Shown piece by piece: positions 9,269-17,700 of a DNA stretch of 64,000 bases. Where the stretch lies: positions 1 to 64,000 of the forward strand of contig NZ_ARXR01000011.1 of the NCBI RefSeq assembly GCF_015356855.1, given 5' to 3'. Each line of letters begins with the position of its first letter. The first letter of the stretch is position 1. The position numbers and the translations under genes are program-made. This stretch comes from Alloalcanivorax venustensis ISO4. Lineage in GTDB: Bacteria > Pseudomonadota > Gammaproteobacteria > Pseudomonadales > Alcanivoracaceae. A model generated the notes under the pieces. It did no database searches, was not told the origin of the DNA, and worked only from the letters and a program-made list of their open reading frames with translations.

Positions 9269-10090
9269 CTAGAAATTATTGCCCGCCGGGGCCGGGCGGG
9301 TGGACCGGGCGGTGCCGGCGCCCTGGGGCGCCGGGGCGCCGTTGGCCGGGGTGGAGGAGGGCGAGCCAGTAGGGCCCGGCACGGTTTTTTCCGGCGCCAC
9401 CCGCGGGCTGCCCATTTTTTGCTGCATGGCCATGGCGGTCCGGGTGAGCTCGGCAAGCTCCATATCGCCCACCAGCAGATAGCTTTTGCCGCCTTGCTGC
9501 CAACGCACCAGCGGCACGCTTTTATCGGACATCACATGAAACCAGCCGTCCTGGATGGCGGTGTGGTGGTCCATTTCATACAGCGCCAGACGGTTGGAGC
9601 CGGCATCGTGGTAGCGATACTCGGTGATTTCCCGGCCGGCGAGCTTCAGCTGCTTCTGCGAGAGCGGCTGCAGGCCCAGGCCGCTGAACAGCCGTGGTCC
9701 GCTCACCTCGCCGGAGGCGCGGGCGGGCTGCATGTAGGCTTGCAGCACCATGTCCGCGAAGCGCGCCGGCGCCGGGCCGGAGCCCGCCATGTGCAGGGCG
9801 CCGCCGGTCACCAGCAGCGCCGCCACGATCAGCGCCGCCGCCGCGGGCCAGCGCCGGGCGCGGGGCGCCTCGATCTGTGGGACCGACTCCTGGAACACCG
9901 GGTCGAGCGCCCGCCACAGGGCCGCTTCGCGGCGCCAGTAGGCGTAGATGCGGTCGGCGAACCGGGGGTGGGCACGGATTTCCGCGGCCACCCGGCGGGC
10001 GCGGTGCGGCGGCAGCTGGCCGTCCGCGAAGGCGCTCAGCTCTTCATCGGTGACCGCATGTTTCGCGTTGCGATTGCCGAGCGAGATCAT
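9269..10090 (-). CDS. Anti-sigma factor, membrane-anchored
   Basis: A 273-residue protein directly downstream of the ECF sigma gene and on the same strand. Residues 1-60 resemble an anti-sigma N-terminal domain (TDEELSAFADGQL with HRARRVAAEI). One membrane helix follows around residues 80-100 (AAALIVAALLVTGGAL). The rest is a periplasmic domain ending in a proline- and glycine-rich tail. It should hold the sigma factor at the membrane until an envelope signal releases it. The sensor domain resembles nothing I can name, so the signal is unknown. Confidence 0.8.
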   Translation of the reverse strand: MISLGNRNAKHAVTDEELSAFADGQLPPHRARRVAAEIRAHPRFADRIYAYWRREAALWRALDPVFQESVPQIEAPRARRWPAAAALIVAALLVTGGALHMAGSGPAPARFADMVLQAYMQPARASGEVSGPRLFSGLGLQPLSQKQLKLAGREITEYRYHDAGSNRLALYEMDHHTAIQDGWFHVMSDKSVPLVRWQQGGKSYLLVGDMELAELTRTAMAMQQKMGSPRVAPEKTVPGPTGSPSSTPANGAPAPQGAGTARSTRPAPAGNNF

Positions 10091-10100
10091 CGGTCCCTCC

Positions 10101-10616
10101 TCACTTGACCCGTTTCAACGCCGTTGTCCGTCGCCGGACCGCGGGCCTGTCCCGTTCCTGGCGCAACGTTTCCCGTGCCCGTGACAGGCGTGAACGCAGC
10201 GTGCCGACACGGACGCCGAGAATCCGTGCCGCCTCACGGTAACCCGGATTCTCAAGGGCCACCAGCAGCAGGGCGGCGCGTTGCTCGGTGGGCAACTGGT
10301 CGAGCGCCTCCAGTGCCTGCTGGCACTCGACGTGATCCTCCTGGTCCGCGGCCACGGTCTGATCCAGCCCGGCGTCCGCGCGCGGTTGCTCCTTGCGCAC
10401 CGGCGCCGAGGTGCGCTGGTTGATGTACAGCCGGTACAGCATCCGAAACAGCCAGGAGCGCAAACGGCCGGACGGCCGCCACAGGTGGCGCTTGCGCAGC
10501 GCCCGCTCAAGGCAGTCCTGGACCAGGTCGTCGGCGGCGCCCGGATCGCCGCACAGCGCCGTGGCATAACGTCTCAGGTGGGGTATCTGGTCGCAGATCT
10601 GCTGCTCGAAACTCAT
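10101..10616 (-). CDS. ECF-type RNA polymerase sigma factor
   Basis: A 171-residue group 4 sigma factor. Region 2 spans about residues 5-70 (DDLVQDCLERAL, then LRSWLFRMLYRLYIN) and region 4 about 100-155 (LPTEQRAALLLVALENPGYREAARILGVRVGTLRSRLSRARETL, quoted by its parts: helix-turn-helix at about 127-150). The frame stays open far upstream, but MSFEQQ at 10616 is where homology begins. It precedes the anti-sigma gene by 10 bases. A candidate self-recognised promoter lies upstream at 10654-10682. Confidence 0.9.
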   Translation of the reverse strand: MSFEQQICDQIPHLRRYATALCGDPGAADDLVQDCLERALRKRHLWRPSGRLRSWLFRMLYRLYINQRTSAPVRKEQPRADAGLDQTVAADQEDHVECQQALEALDQLPTEQRAALLLVALENPGYREAARILGVRVGTLRSRLSRARETLRQERDRPAVRRRTTALKRVK

Positions 10617-10653
10617 CCTGTTCAATGGCCCTGTCAGCGGCGGTGTTACCAGT

Positions 10654-10682
10654 ACCAACAAGACACAGGGCGGTTTGGTTCC
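10654..10682 (-). promoter_or_regulatory. Candidate ECF promoter for the sigma/anti-sigma operon
   Basis: On the minus strand GGAACC (10682-10677) is followed by exactly 16 bases and then TGTTGGT (10660-10654), 38 bases before the sigma start codon. An identical -35/-10 pair with the same spacing lies on the plus strand a few bases away. GGAACC-like -35 elements are typical of ECF sigma factors, so autoregulation is likely; this is inference from the pattern. Confidence 0.65.
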
Positions 10683-10693
10683 GGATTTTTTTT

Positions 10694-10722
10694 GGAACCA
10701 ATCCGGAGCGCGGGCTGTTGGT
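10694..10722 (+). promoter_or_regulatory. Candidate ECF promoter for the small lipoprotein gene
   Basis: GGAACC (10694-10699), 16 bases, then TGTTGGT (10716-10722), mirroring the minus-strand element. The two elements also share the extended core GGAACCAA(T/A)CCG. It would give a leader of roughly 50 bases before the ATG at 10778. Confidence 0.65.
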
Positions 10723-10777
10723 GGGATAGCGGGCGAGGCCCGCTGACTTTCGAAACGGTACGAAACAGGAGGATCGA

Positions 10778-10996
10778 ATGTCTGTAGAGGACGTACGCAA
10801 AGGCTTGTTACTGGCCACCGGCCTGGTGTCTCTGGTCGCCGGCGGCGCGGCCCTGGCCGCCTGTGATCCGGTCGAACCGCCCGAGGGCGGCGACGGTCAG
10901 CAGCCGGGCGGCATGCAGGACTCCATGCAACAGGGCGGCGGCTCCATGCAGCAGGAGCAATCCTCGCCCGGCGAGGGCGGCGGCTACTCCGAGTAA
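10778..10996 (+). CDS. Small predicted lipoprotein, divergent from an ECF sigma factor
   Basis: A 72-residue protein with a hydrophobic leader (LLLATGLVSLVAGGAALAAC) ending in a possible lipobox LAAC, then a short tail rich in Gly, Gln, Met, Ser and acidic residues. An AGGAGG ribosome binding site (10767-10772) and a strong terminator right after the gene support real expression. Its promoter matches the one in front of the sigma factor, so it is a likely direct target of that sigma factor. I recognise no family; the Met/Gln-rich tail could be a scavenger or a signal ligand, but that is speculation. Confidence 0.7.
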   Translation: MSVEDVRKGLLLATGLVSLVAGGAALAACDPVEPPEGGDGQQPGGMQDSMQQGGGSMQQEQSSPGEGGGYSE

Positions 10997-11024
10997 CGCC
11001 GTTCGGGTTAAGCAGACCCGCAAC

Positions 11025-11055
11025 AAAAAAGCCCGGCACGAAGCCGGGCTTTTTT
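11025..11055. terminator. Bidirectional intrinsic terminator
   Basis: A GCCCGGC / GCCGGGC stem with a five-base loop is flanked by AAAAAA on the left and TTTTTT on the right. It can end transcription of the small lipoprotein gene on the plus strand and of pntB on the minus strand, whose stop is 23 bases away. Confidence 0.9.
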
Positions 11056-11077
11056 ATGGGTCGGTGATCGCGGGCGA

Positions 11078-12460
11078 TCAGCCTTCCTTGAGAGCGGTGG
11101 TGATGTCCACCACCGCGCCCTTGCCGTCGCCAAACAACATCAGGGTGTTGTCCTTGGCGAACAGCGGGTTGGGCAGGCCGGCGAAACCGGGGCTCAGCGA
11201 ACGCTTCACCACCACCACGGTCTTGGCCTTGTCCACGTTGAGGATCGGCATGCCGTAGATCGGGCTGCCCTTGTCCTCGCGCGCCATCGGGTTGGTCACG
11301 TCGTTGGCGCCCAGCACGATGGCCACGTCGGTCTGCTCGAAGGTCGGGTTGATGGTGTCCATGTCCTTGAGCTTGTCGTAGGACACTTCCGCCTCGGCCA
11401 GCAGCACGTTCATGTGGCCGGGCATACGGCCGGCGACCGGGTGGATCGCGTACTCCACCTCGACGCCCATGCCTTCCAGGGTGTCGGCCATTTCACGCAC
11501 GGCGTGCTGCGCCTGCGCCATGGCGAGACCGAAGCCGGGCACGATCACCACGCGCTGCGCGGTTTCCAGCACCATCGCCACTTCCTCGGCGGAGGTGGAC
11601 TTGATCTTGCCTTCGTAGACCTCGTCCTGATCCATCGCTTCGCCGGCTTCCGCCATCACACCGAACAGCACGTTGGTGAGGGAGCGGTTCATCGCCTTAC
11701 ACATGATCTGCGTCAGAATCAGACCGGAAGCACCCACCAGGGAACCGGTGACGATCAGGGCGCTGTTGCCCATCACGAAGCCGGCGGCGGAGGCGGCGAT
11801 ACCGGAGTAGGAGTTCAGCAGCGCGATCACCACCGGCATGTCGGCGCCACCAATGGGGGACACCAGCAGAATACCGAGAATCGCGGCGGCGATGGCCAGG
11901 CCCCAGAACACCGGCTCCACGCCGGGGTTCATCACCAGGTAGGCGATGGCGGCCACGGAACCGAGCAGCAGGATGGCGTTGACCAGCTTCATGCCCGGGA
12001 AGCCCATCGGCTTGCCGTCGATCAGTTCCTGCAGCTTGGCGAACGCCACGAAGGAACCGGTCAGGGTCACCGCGCCAATCAGAACCGCGATACCGGTGGC
12101 GATGATGCCCACGGTGTCCGGGTGCCCGCCACGGAAAAACTCCGCGCCGGCCACGGCGAAGGAGGCGCCGCCACCGAAACCGTTGAGCAGGGCCACCAGC
12201 TGCGGCATGGCGGTCATTTGTACTTTCTTGGCCAGGATGGCGCCAATGATGCCACCGACGATCACGCCGCCGATGATGATCTCGTAGGTCACGATATCGC
12301 GGTGCAGCAGGGTCACCACACAGGCCACGCCCATACCGGAGGCGGCCAGCAGGTTGCCCCGCACGGCGGTCTTCGGCTTGGTCAGACCCTTGATGCCCAG
12401 GACGAAGAGTACGGCCGAGATCAGATAGGCGATATCAATCCAGTTATCGGAAATCTGCAT
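11078..12460 (-). CDS. pntB: NAD(P) transhydrogenase subunit beta
   Basis: A 460-residue PntB, the subunit with the remaining membrane helices and the NADP(H)-binding domain III of the proton-translocating transhydrogenase, which drives NADPH formation with the proton gradient. The N-terminal half is membrane (about nine helices). Domain III has VIVPGFGLAMAQAQHAV for NADP(H) binding, the HPVAGRMPGHMNVLLAE stretch, and ends with the KRSLSPGFAGLPNPLF motif. It is the last gene of the pntAa-pntAb-pntB operon and follows pntAb by three bases. Confidence 0.97.
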   Translation of the reverse strand: MQISDNWIDIAYLISAVLFVLGIKGLTKPKTAVRGNLLAASGMGVACVVTLLHRDIVTYEIIIGGVIVGGIIGAILAKKVQMTAMPQLVALLNGFGGGASFAVAGAEFFRGGHPDTVGIIATGIAVLIGAVTLTGSFVAFAKLQELIDGKPMGFPGMKLVNAILLLGSVAAIAYLVMNPGVEPVFWGLAIAAAILGILLVSPIGGADMPVVIALLNSYSGIAASAAGFVMGNSALIVTGSLVGASGLILTQIMCKAMNRSLTNVLFGVMAEAGEAMDQDEVYEGKIKSTSAEEVAMVLETAQRVVIVPGFGLAMAQAQHAVREMADTLEGMGVEVEYAIHPVAGRMPGHMNVLLAEAEVSYDKLKDMDTINPTFEQTDVAIVLGANDVTNPMAREDKGSPIYGMPILNVDKAKTVVVVKRSLSPGFAGLPNPLFAKDNTLMLFGDGKGAVVDITTALKEG

Positions 12461-12463
12461 GGG

Positions 12464-12739
12464 TTACTTCCTCTTGAACATCGCCAGCATTCGATTGGTG
12501 ACCATGAAGCCGCCAATCACGTTGATGGTCGCCAGTACCACGGCGATAAAGCCGAGGACATTGATCAGCAGACCGGCGTCGGAGCCGGCGGCGATCAGCG
12601 CGCCCACCAGGGTAATGCCGGAAATCGCGTTGGAGCCGGACATCAAAGGGGTGTGCAGCGTCGGCGGTACCTTGGTGATCAGTTCCACACCCAGGAAAAT
12701 CGCCAACACGAAGAGGGTAAGCTGAGATACGAAGTCCAT
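12464..12739 (-). CDS. pntAb: NAD(P) transhydrogenase subunit alpha part 2
   Basis: A 91-residue membrane subunit with three or four helices, matching the C-terminal membrane part of E. coli PntA as a separate polypeptide. Its start codon overlaps the pntAa stop. A split alpha subunit is normal in many proteobacteria and does not indicate a frameshift. Confidence 0.93.
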   Translation of the reverse strand: MDFVSQLTLFVLAIFLGVELITKVPPTLHTPLMSGSNAISGITLVGALIAAGSDAGLLINVLGFIAVVLATINVIGGFMVTNRMLAMFKRK

Positions 12740-13977
12740 TACTTTTCCTCCTGCCCGTTGTCGTCGCCGTTATCGGCGGGCGCTTCGGGTTCGGCTTTCT
12801 TCAGTTCCGGCAGGCCCAGCATCTCGCGCAGGCGAGCGTGGGGCACATCACCGTCGTGACTGATCACGGTGTCGGTGACGATCTGGTCTTCGAAATCCAA
12901 CTGCAGGTCGCCGTTGTCGTCGAGCAGCAGGTTAAGAAGGTTCTCAATGTTCTTGCCGAACATCTGGCTGGCATGGAACGGCACGGAGGAGGGCACGTTG
13001 GTGGGGCCGATGATCAGCACACCGTTTTCCACCACCGTTTCGCCGGCCTTGGTGAGGTCGCAGTTACCACCGCGTTCCGCCGCCAGGTCCACGATCACGG
13101 AGCCGGGCTTCATCGCCTTGACCATCTCCTCGGTGACCAGGATCGGGCTCTTGGCGCCGGGGACCGCGGCGGTGGTGATCACCACGTCCATTTCCTTGAT
13201 CACTTCCTTCATCAGCTCGCGCTGACGCTTGAGGAAGTCCTCGCCCTGGGCCTTGGCGTAACCGCCGGAGCCTTCCGCTTCGCCGGTGTCCAGGTCCAGT
13301 TCCACCGGCTTGGCGCCAACGGACAGAATCTGTTCACGGGCGGCGGGGCGCACGTCGTAGGCTTCCACGATGGCACCGAGCCGCTTGGCGGTGGCACAGG
13401 CCTGCAGGCCCGCCACGCCGGCGCCCATAACGAACACGCGCGACGCGTTCATGGTGCCCGCCGCGGTCATGTTCATGGGGAACATGCGGTGAGAGGCGTT
13501 CGCCGCCAGCAGTACACATTTATAGCCGGCGATCATGGCCATGGAAGAGAGCACATCCATGGACTGAGCCCGGGTGATGCGCGGAATCAGTTCCAGGGCC
13601 AGGCCGGTGACCTTGCGCTCCGCGAGAGCCTGCGCGAACTGCGCGTTGGCCAGCGGGTCGGTCATGCCGATAAGGAACTGACCGGCTTTCAGCTTGTCCA
13701 GATCTTCCTGGCCATTGGTCGTATTGCTGCCCGGAGTCTGAACTTGCAGGATTGCCTGAGCGTTGGAAAAGATGTCGTCCCGGTCGGTGAGTTTCGCGCC
13801 GGCGTTTTCATAATCGCCGTCGGTAAACCCGGCCGCCTCGCCAGCGCCGCGTTCGATGCGGATCTCGACACCGTTTTTCTTGAGCAATGCACCGACGTTG
13901 GCGGGCGTCAGTGCGACGCGCTCTTCGCCGGGGCAAATTTCCTTGGGTACACCGATAATCACCTGCGTTACCCCCAT
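12739..13977 (-). CDS. pntAa: NAD(P) transhydrogenase subunit alpha part 1
   Basis: A 412-residue soluble domain I that binds NAD(H). It resembles alanine dehydrogenase, with GVPKEICPGEERVALTP at the N-terminus, a Rossmann motif VMGAGVAGLQACATAKRLGA in mid-protein and the mobile-loop region around DVVITTAAVPGA. The acidic, proline-rich C-terminal tail ends one base into pntAb. First gene of the pnt operon, with a 190-base upstream region containing a terminator that isolates it from the kinase gene. Confidence 0.95.
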   Translation of the reverse strand: MGVTQVIIGVPKEICPGEERVALTPANVGALLKKNGVEIRIERGAGEAAGFTDGDYENAGAKLTDRDDIFSNAQAILQVQTPGSNTTNGQEDLDKLKAGQFLIGMTDPLANAQFAQALAERKVTGLALELIPRITRAQSMDVLSSMAMIAGYKCVLLAANASHRMFPMNMTAAGTMNASRVFVMGAGVAGLQACATAKRLGAIVEAYDVRPAAREQILSVGAKPVELDLDTGEAEGSGGYAKAQGEDFLKRQRELMKEVIKEMDVVITTAAVPGAKSPILVTEEMVKAMKPGSVIVDLAAERGGNCDLTKAGETVVENGVLIIGPTNVPSSVPFHASQMFGKNIENLLNLLLDDNGDLQLDFEDQIVTDTVISHDGDVPHARLREMLGLPELKKAEPEAPADNGDDNGQEEK

Positions 13978-14044
13978 TTTATGGTTCGTAAAAACAGGTC
14001 CATCTGAAAGCCGGTCGGGATGACGGGTTTTCAGGGGAACCTCG

Positions 14045-14073
14045 AAAAACGGCCGGTTTATTCAAACCGGCCG
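14045..14073 (-). terminator. Intrinsic terminator after the AarF-type kinase gene
   Basis: A perfect 10-bp stem CGGCCGGTTT / AAACCGGCCG with a four-base loop, followed on the minus strand by TTTTT. It sits about 95 bases past the kinase stop and upstream of pntAa, separating the two units. Confidence 0.8.
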
Positions 14074-14167
14074 CTGAGCAGGCTGCTAACCTTATTGTGC
14101 AGTCGACAGCTTGGCAAATAAGAAATGGTTATTGCGCCCATAAACGGTCAATAATTGACCGGAAAGG

Positions 14168-15598
14168 TCAACTATCCGCCGCCTGCCCGTTTATTTTTTG
14201 AGCAACACGCTCGCGATCCTCGTCTTCACGCATGTGGATAAACGGCTCGAGAATGGTATTTCCGCGCACCTGGGCCTTGATCACGTGTAAAAAAGTGTAA
14301 GCCCCGAGCAGCTTGCGGAACAGGAAGATGAATTCCTTGGGCGGCACGTCGAAATGCACCGACAGGGCGGTGCGGCTGGCACGGTTCATCACCCGGTTGG
14401 GCAGGTTGCTCTCGCCCCACAGGTATTCACCCTTGTCGTTGACCACGGACTTGGGCGGCGGAAAGCGGTCCGGGTCCTGCAGCGCCTCGATGGCCTCAAA
14501 GCACAGCGCGGCGAAATCATCCAGCAGCCGGCGCGGCACCTCGCCGTCGAGAAATTCCAGCGCGCGCATGGCGCCGAACAGACGCTCGCTGTCGTGCAGC
14601 CAGGCGGCGCGGATCATCTCGCGGCCGGGGCCCAGCACCTCATCGTCGAAATCGCGGATGGCGCCGAAATCCAGCAACACGATCTTATCCTTGCCGTCGT
14701 CGCCGACGCGCATCAGATAGTTGCCGAAGTTCGGGTCGGTCTGCATCTTGTTCCACTGAAACACTTCCCGGCAGCACAGCTCCATGATGGCGCGGCCCAG
14801 AAAGTTGCGGCGCTCCTGGCTCAGCGACACCACCGACGGATCGCTGATGTGCACGCCTTCCTCGTAGGACAGGCAAAGAATGTTGTGGGTGGAGTAGTCG
14901 CCGTACACTTCCGGCACCACGAAACGCGGGTCGTCGGCCAGCGCTTCGCGGAAATGGCGGGTGGTGTGCGCTTCCAGGTCGTAGTCCACCTCACGGCCGA
15001 GCATGTCGCGCACTTCATCCAGCCATTGGTTGAACTGCTCGGTGATCGGCACCAGGCGGCTCAGCTTGAGCAGCCGCACCAGCGCGCGCATGTCCGAATC
15101 GATGGCGTTGGCGACGCCCGGGTACTGAATCTTGAGGGCCAGCTCGGCGCCGTCGCTCTTGCGCCGGGCGCGGTGCACCTGGCCCAGGCTGGCCGCGCCC
15201 AGGGGCTGCGGGTCCACCTCCAGCTCGGCCAGTTTGACGCTGCCCAGCTGCTGCCGGAGGTGCTTCTCCACCGCCGGCCATTCCAGGGCGGTGGTGCTGT
15301 TTTCCAGGGTGTGCAGCGCCTCGGTGACCTCCTCGGGGAGGAAATGCTCGCCGAACAGCGCCATCATCTGGCCGATTTTCACCACCGAGCCCTTTAACTG
15401 GCCGAGTTCCTCGACCAGCTCTTCCGCCCGTTGCGAGAGGTTGCGCCGGCGCCGCGCCTCGCGCTGGTCCGGCGCCGCGAACAGACCGCCGGCGCTGGCC
15501 GTGGCGTAGCGGGCACCGGCCAGGAAGCCGGCCCGGGCCATGGAGAAGCGGCGTTCCAGGGAGCCTGTTTTCACCCGTTTTACGGTTTTTCGTGCCAT
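14168..15598 (-). CDS. ABC1/AarF (UbiB) family protein kinase-like protein
   Basis: A 476-residue member of the ABC1/ADCK/UbiB atypical kinase family, linked to ubiquinone biosynthesis and lipid handling. It carries the KxGQ motif as VVKIGQMMALFGE, the Ala-rich loop replacement PLGAASLGQVHRA, an LALKIQYPG lysine and VLLDFGAIRDFDD as the metal-binding DFG. It lacks the C-terminal membrane helices of UbiB, so it is an AarF-like paralogue. I start at the ATG giving MARKTVKR, preceded by GAGGAA, rather than one 33 bases upstream. Confidence 0.85.
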   Translation of the reverse strand: MARKTVKRVKTGSLERRFSMARAGFLAGARYATASAGGLFAAPDQREARRRRNLSQRAEELVEELGQLKGSVVKIGQMMALFGEHFLPEEVTEALHTLENSTTALEWPAVEKHLRQQLGSVKLAELEVDPQPLGAASLGQVHRARRKSDGAELALKIQYPGVANAIDSDMRALVRLLKLSRLVPITEQFNQWLDEVRDMLGREVDYDLEAHTTRHFREALADDPRFVVPEVYGDYSTHNILCLSYEEGVHISDPSVVSLSQERRNFLGRAIMELCCREVFQWNKMQTDPNFGNYLMRVGDDGKDKIVLLDFGAIRDFDDEVLGPGREMIRAAWLHDSERLFGAMRALEFLDGEVPRRLLDDFAALCFEAIEALQDPDRFPPPKSVVNDKGEYLWGESNLPNRVMNRASRTALSVHFDVPPKEFIFLFRKLLGAYTFLHVIKAQVRGNTILEPFIHMREDEDRERVAQKINGQAADS

Positions 15599-15658
15599 AG
15601 TTCCTCGCGCGGGCCAACTGCAGCCTCGCATTCTAGCTGATTAAGGAAGCACAGATAT

Positions 15659-16441
15659 ATGCCAACGACCTGGATCCTGTTGCGCGGACTGGTTCGTGAA
15701 CAAGCACATTGGAACGGTTTCGCCGACCGCCTGGCCGGGGCTCTGGGCGCGGACCATCGGGTGATGTGCATGGATTTGCCCGGCAACGGCCTCCGCCACC
15801 GGGACCGCAGCCCGACCCGCATCGCCGCCATGGTGGACGCGGCCCGCGAAGACCTGGCCCGGCGCGGCGTGGACGGGCCGATCCACCTGGTGGCGCTGTC
15901 CCTGGGCGGCATGGTGGCGATGGATTGGCTGCAACGTCATCCGCGGCAGGTGGCCGCCGCCGCCTTGATCAATTCCAGCGCCGCGCCGGTGAGCCCGTTC
16001 TGGCACCGCCTCAAACCGGCCAACTATGGCGCCATTGTCCGCCACGGCCTGCTTGGCCGCGACCGCCTCAAGCGCGAGCGCATGATTCTGGAGATCACCA
16101 CCAACCGGCTGTCGGACGCCGATAAAGACCGCATCGCCCGGCAATTCCAGCGGATCGACGAGGCCCGCCCGGTGTCCGCCGCCAATACCGTGCGGCAGTT
16201 ATGGGCGGCGGCGCGGTTTCGCGCGCCGAAGACGCTGCCCGAAGGGCGTCCGGTGTTGGTGATCAGCGCCGCCGGCGACCGACTGGTGGACCCGCGCTGC
16301 TCCGCGGCGCTGGCCCGACGGTGGTCGGCGCAACGGGCGGTCCACCCGGACGGCGGCCACGATCTGTCCCTGGACGACCCGGGCTGGCTCGCCGACACCC
16401 TGGCGGACTGGGCCGGGCCGACCCCGGCCGGGACTAAATAA
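15659..16441 (+). CDS. Alpha/beta hydrolase
   Basis: A 260-residue alpha/beta hydrolase: RGLVREQAHW near the N-terminus, nucleophile Ser in ALSLGGM near residue 80, acid region SAAGDRLVDPRC, and the catalytic His in DGGHDLSLD near the C-terminus. There is no signal peptide, so it is cytoplasmic. It is divergent from the AarF-type kinase. Substrate unknown; the general fold fits esterases or lactonases. Confidence 0.8.
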   Translation: MPTTWILLRGLVREQAHWNGFADRLAGALGADHRVMCMDLPGNGLRHRDRSPTRIAAMVDAAREDLARRGVDGPIHLVALSLGGMVAMDWLQRHPRQVAAAALINSSAAPVSPFWHRLKPANYGAIVRHGLLGRDRLKRERMILEITTNRLSDADKDRIARQFQRIDEARPVSAANTVRQLWAAARFRAPKTLPEGRPVLVISAAGDRLVDPRCSAALARRWSAQRAVHPDGGHDLSLDDPGWLADTLADWAGPTPAGTK

Positions 16442-16536
16442 AACCGCGGCTTTTGACGATTGACCCCCGTGGCACGACGCTCTAGCTTGAACGCAGAACT
16501 CACGGGTTCTGTGTCGAGCCCATGTTGGAGACGTTG

Positions 16537-17679
16537 ATGGCCACACCGCAGGAATTAAACCAGCTACGCGAAGGCCCGCGCACGCCGCGGGAGCAGATCT
16601 GGTTCGACCGCTACGCCCACCACCGGCTTGAAGCCTGGCGCCGGGTCCAGGACCCGCTGGCCGACCGCTGTCTGGAAAACATCGCGTTTCAACGGCCCTC
16701 CGGCCTGCTCGACGAAGTGGAGCGGCGCGCGGCCGAAGAGGGCGGGGTGTACCAGGCGTTCCTGGACCACTGCCACACGGTGCCCGGCTGGGTGGACTTC
16801 GAGCGCATGGAACTGGGGCGGCGCATGTACCGCCGGCACGGTGCGCTGCAGGGCCTGGTGCTGATGTGCTCCAGCCTGGTGGAGGGCTACGCCCACAACA
16901 AACCGTCCCAGGTGCTGGTCGCCACCGGCCGCCTGCAGAAGGATGTGTCGCGGCGTATTTATGAAACCGGCCAGATGCTGCACAACATCGCCGCCACCGA
17001 CGGCCTGCGTCCCGGCGGCCTGGGCCACCGGACGCTGATGGAGGTGCGGCTGCTGCACGCGGCGGTGCGCCGCTTTCTCAGCGAAAGCGGGCGCTGGGAC
17101 AGCGACCGTTTCGACCTGCCGATCAATCAGGAGGACATGGCCGGCACGGTGCTCGAGTTCGATTACATGGTGGTGCGGGGGCTGCGCCGGATGGGCCTCT
17201 ATATCAGCCATCAAGAGCACGAGGCGATGCACTATTTCTGGCGCTACGCCGGCTACCTGCTGGGCGTGGACGAGGCCTTGCTCACCGCCACCGTGGAAGA
17301 GCAGAAAGTGCTGGCGCTGCAGCTCACCTCCCATCTTTACGACCCCACCGAGGACAGCGAAAAGCTGGCCAAGTCGCTGCTGGCCGGCATGGCGGGCAAG
17401 CCGCCGTTCCATCTTTCCTATGACGTGCTGGTGGCGGTGAGCCGTTTCCTGATCGGCGACGCCATGGCCGACGACCTGAACCTGCACAGCCGGGTATCGT
17501 CCGCCGCGGCGGTGCGCCTGGCCCGGGCCGGGTTCGGCGCCGCCAGCCTCGGCCAGCGGCTGCTGCCGGAGGCCGCCAAGCGGCGGTTGGAGGACTTCAA
17601 CCACGACCTGGGGCGTCGCACCCTGAAACTGGGTCTGGGGAAGGACCCGGCGCGCTGGGGGTTCAAGGCGATGGCCTGA
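16537..17679 (+). CDS. MpaB/Lcp-type oxygenase (DUF2236 family)
   Basis: A 380-residue protein of the MpaB/latex-clearing-protein superfamily, heme-dependent oxygenases and related proteins. Typical features are the DRCLENIAFQRPSG N-terminal segment, ALQGLVLMCSSLVEGYAHNKPSQVLVATGRL, the RLLHAAVRRFL stretch with the heme-side His, and INQEDMAGTVLEFDYMVVRGLR. I start at MATPQE because a GGAG lies just upstream; an ATG 15 bases earlier is possible. It follows the hydrolase by about 95 bases, so the two may share a pathway. Substrate unknown. Confidence 0.75.
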   Translation: MATPQELNQLREGPRTPREQIWFDRYAHHRLEAWRRVQDPLADRCLENIAFQRPSGLLDEVERRAAEEGGVYQAFLDHCHTVPGWVDFERMELGRRMYRRHGALQGLVLMCSSLVEGYAHNKPSQVLVATGRLQKDVSRRIYETGQMLHNIAATDGLRPGGLGHRTLMEVRLLHAAVRRFLSESGRWDSDRFDLPINQEDMAGTVLEFDYMVVRGLRRMGLYISHQEHEAMHYFWRYAGYLLGVDEALLTATVEEQKVLALQLTSHLYDPTEDSEKLAKSLLAGMAGKPPFHLSYDVLVAVSRFLIGDAMADDLNLHSRVSSAAAVRLARAGFGAASLGQRLLPEAAKRRLEDFNHDLGRRTLKLGLGKDPARWGFKAMA

Positions 17680-17700
17680 CCCCCGCGCCGGGCGGGGCGC

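Noticed and set aside
12464-13977. Frameshift in pntA
   Set aside because: The split into pntAa and pntAb with overlapping codons is the normal form in many proteobacteria; both parts have proper starts and full domains.
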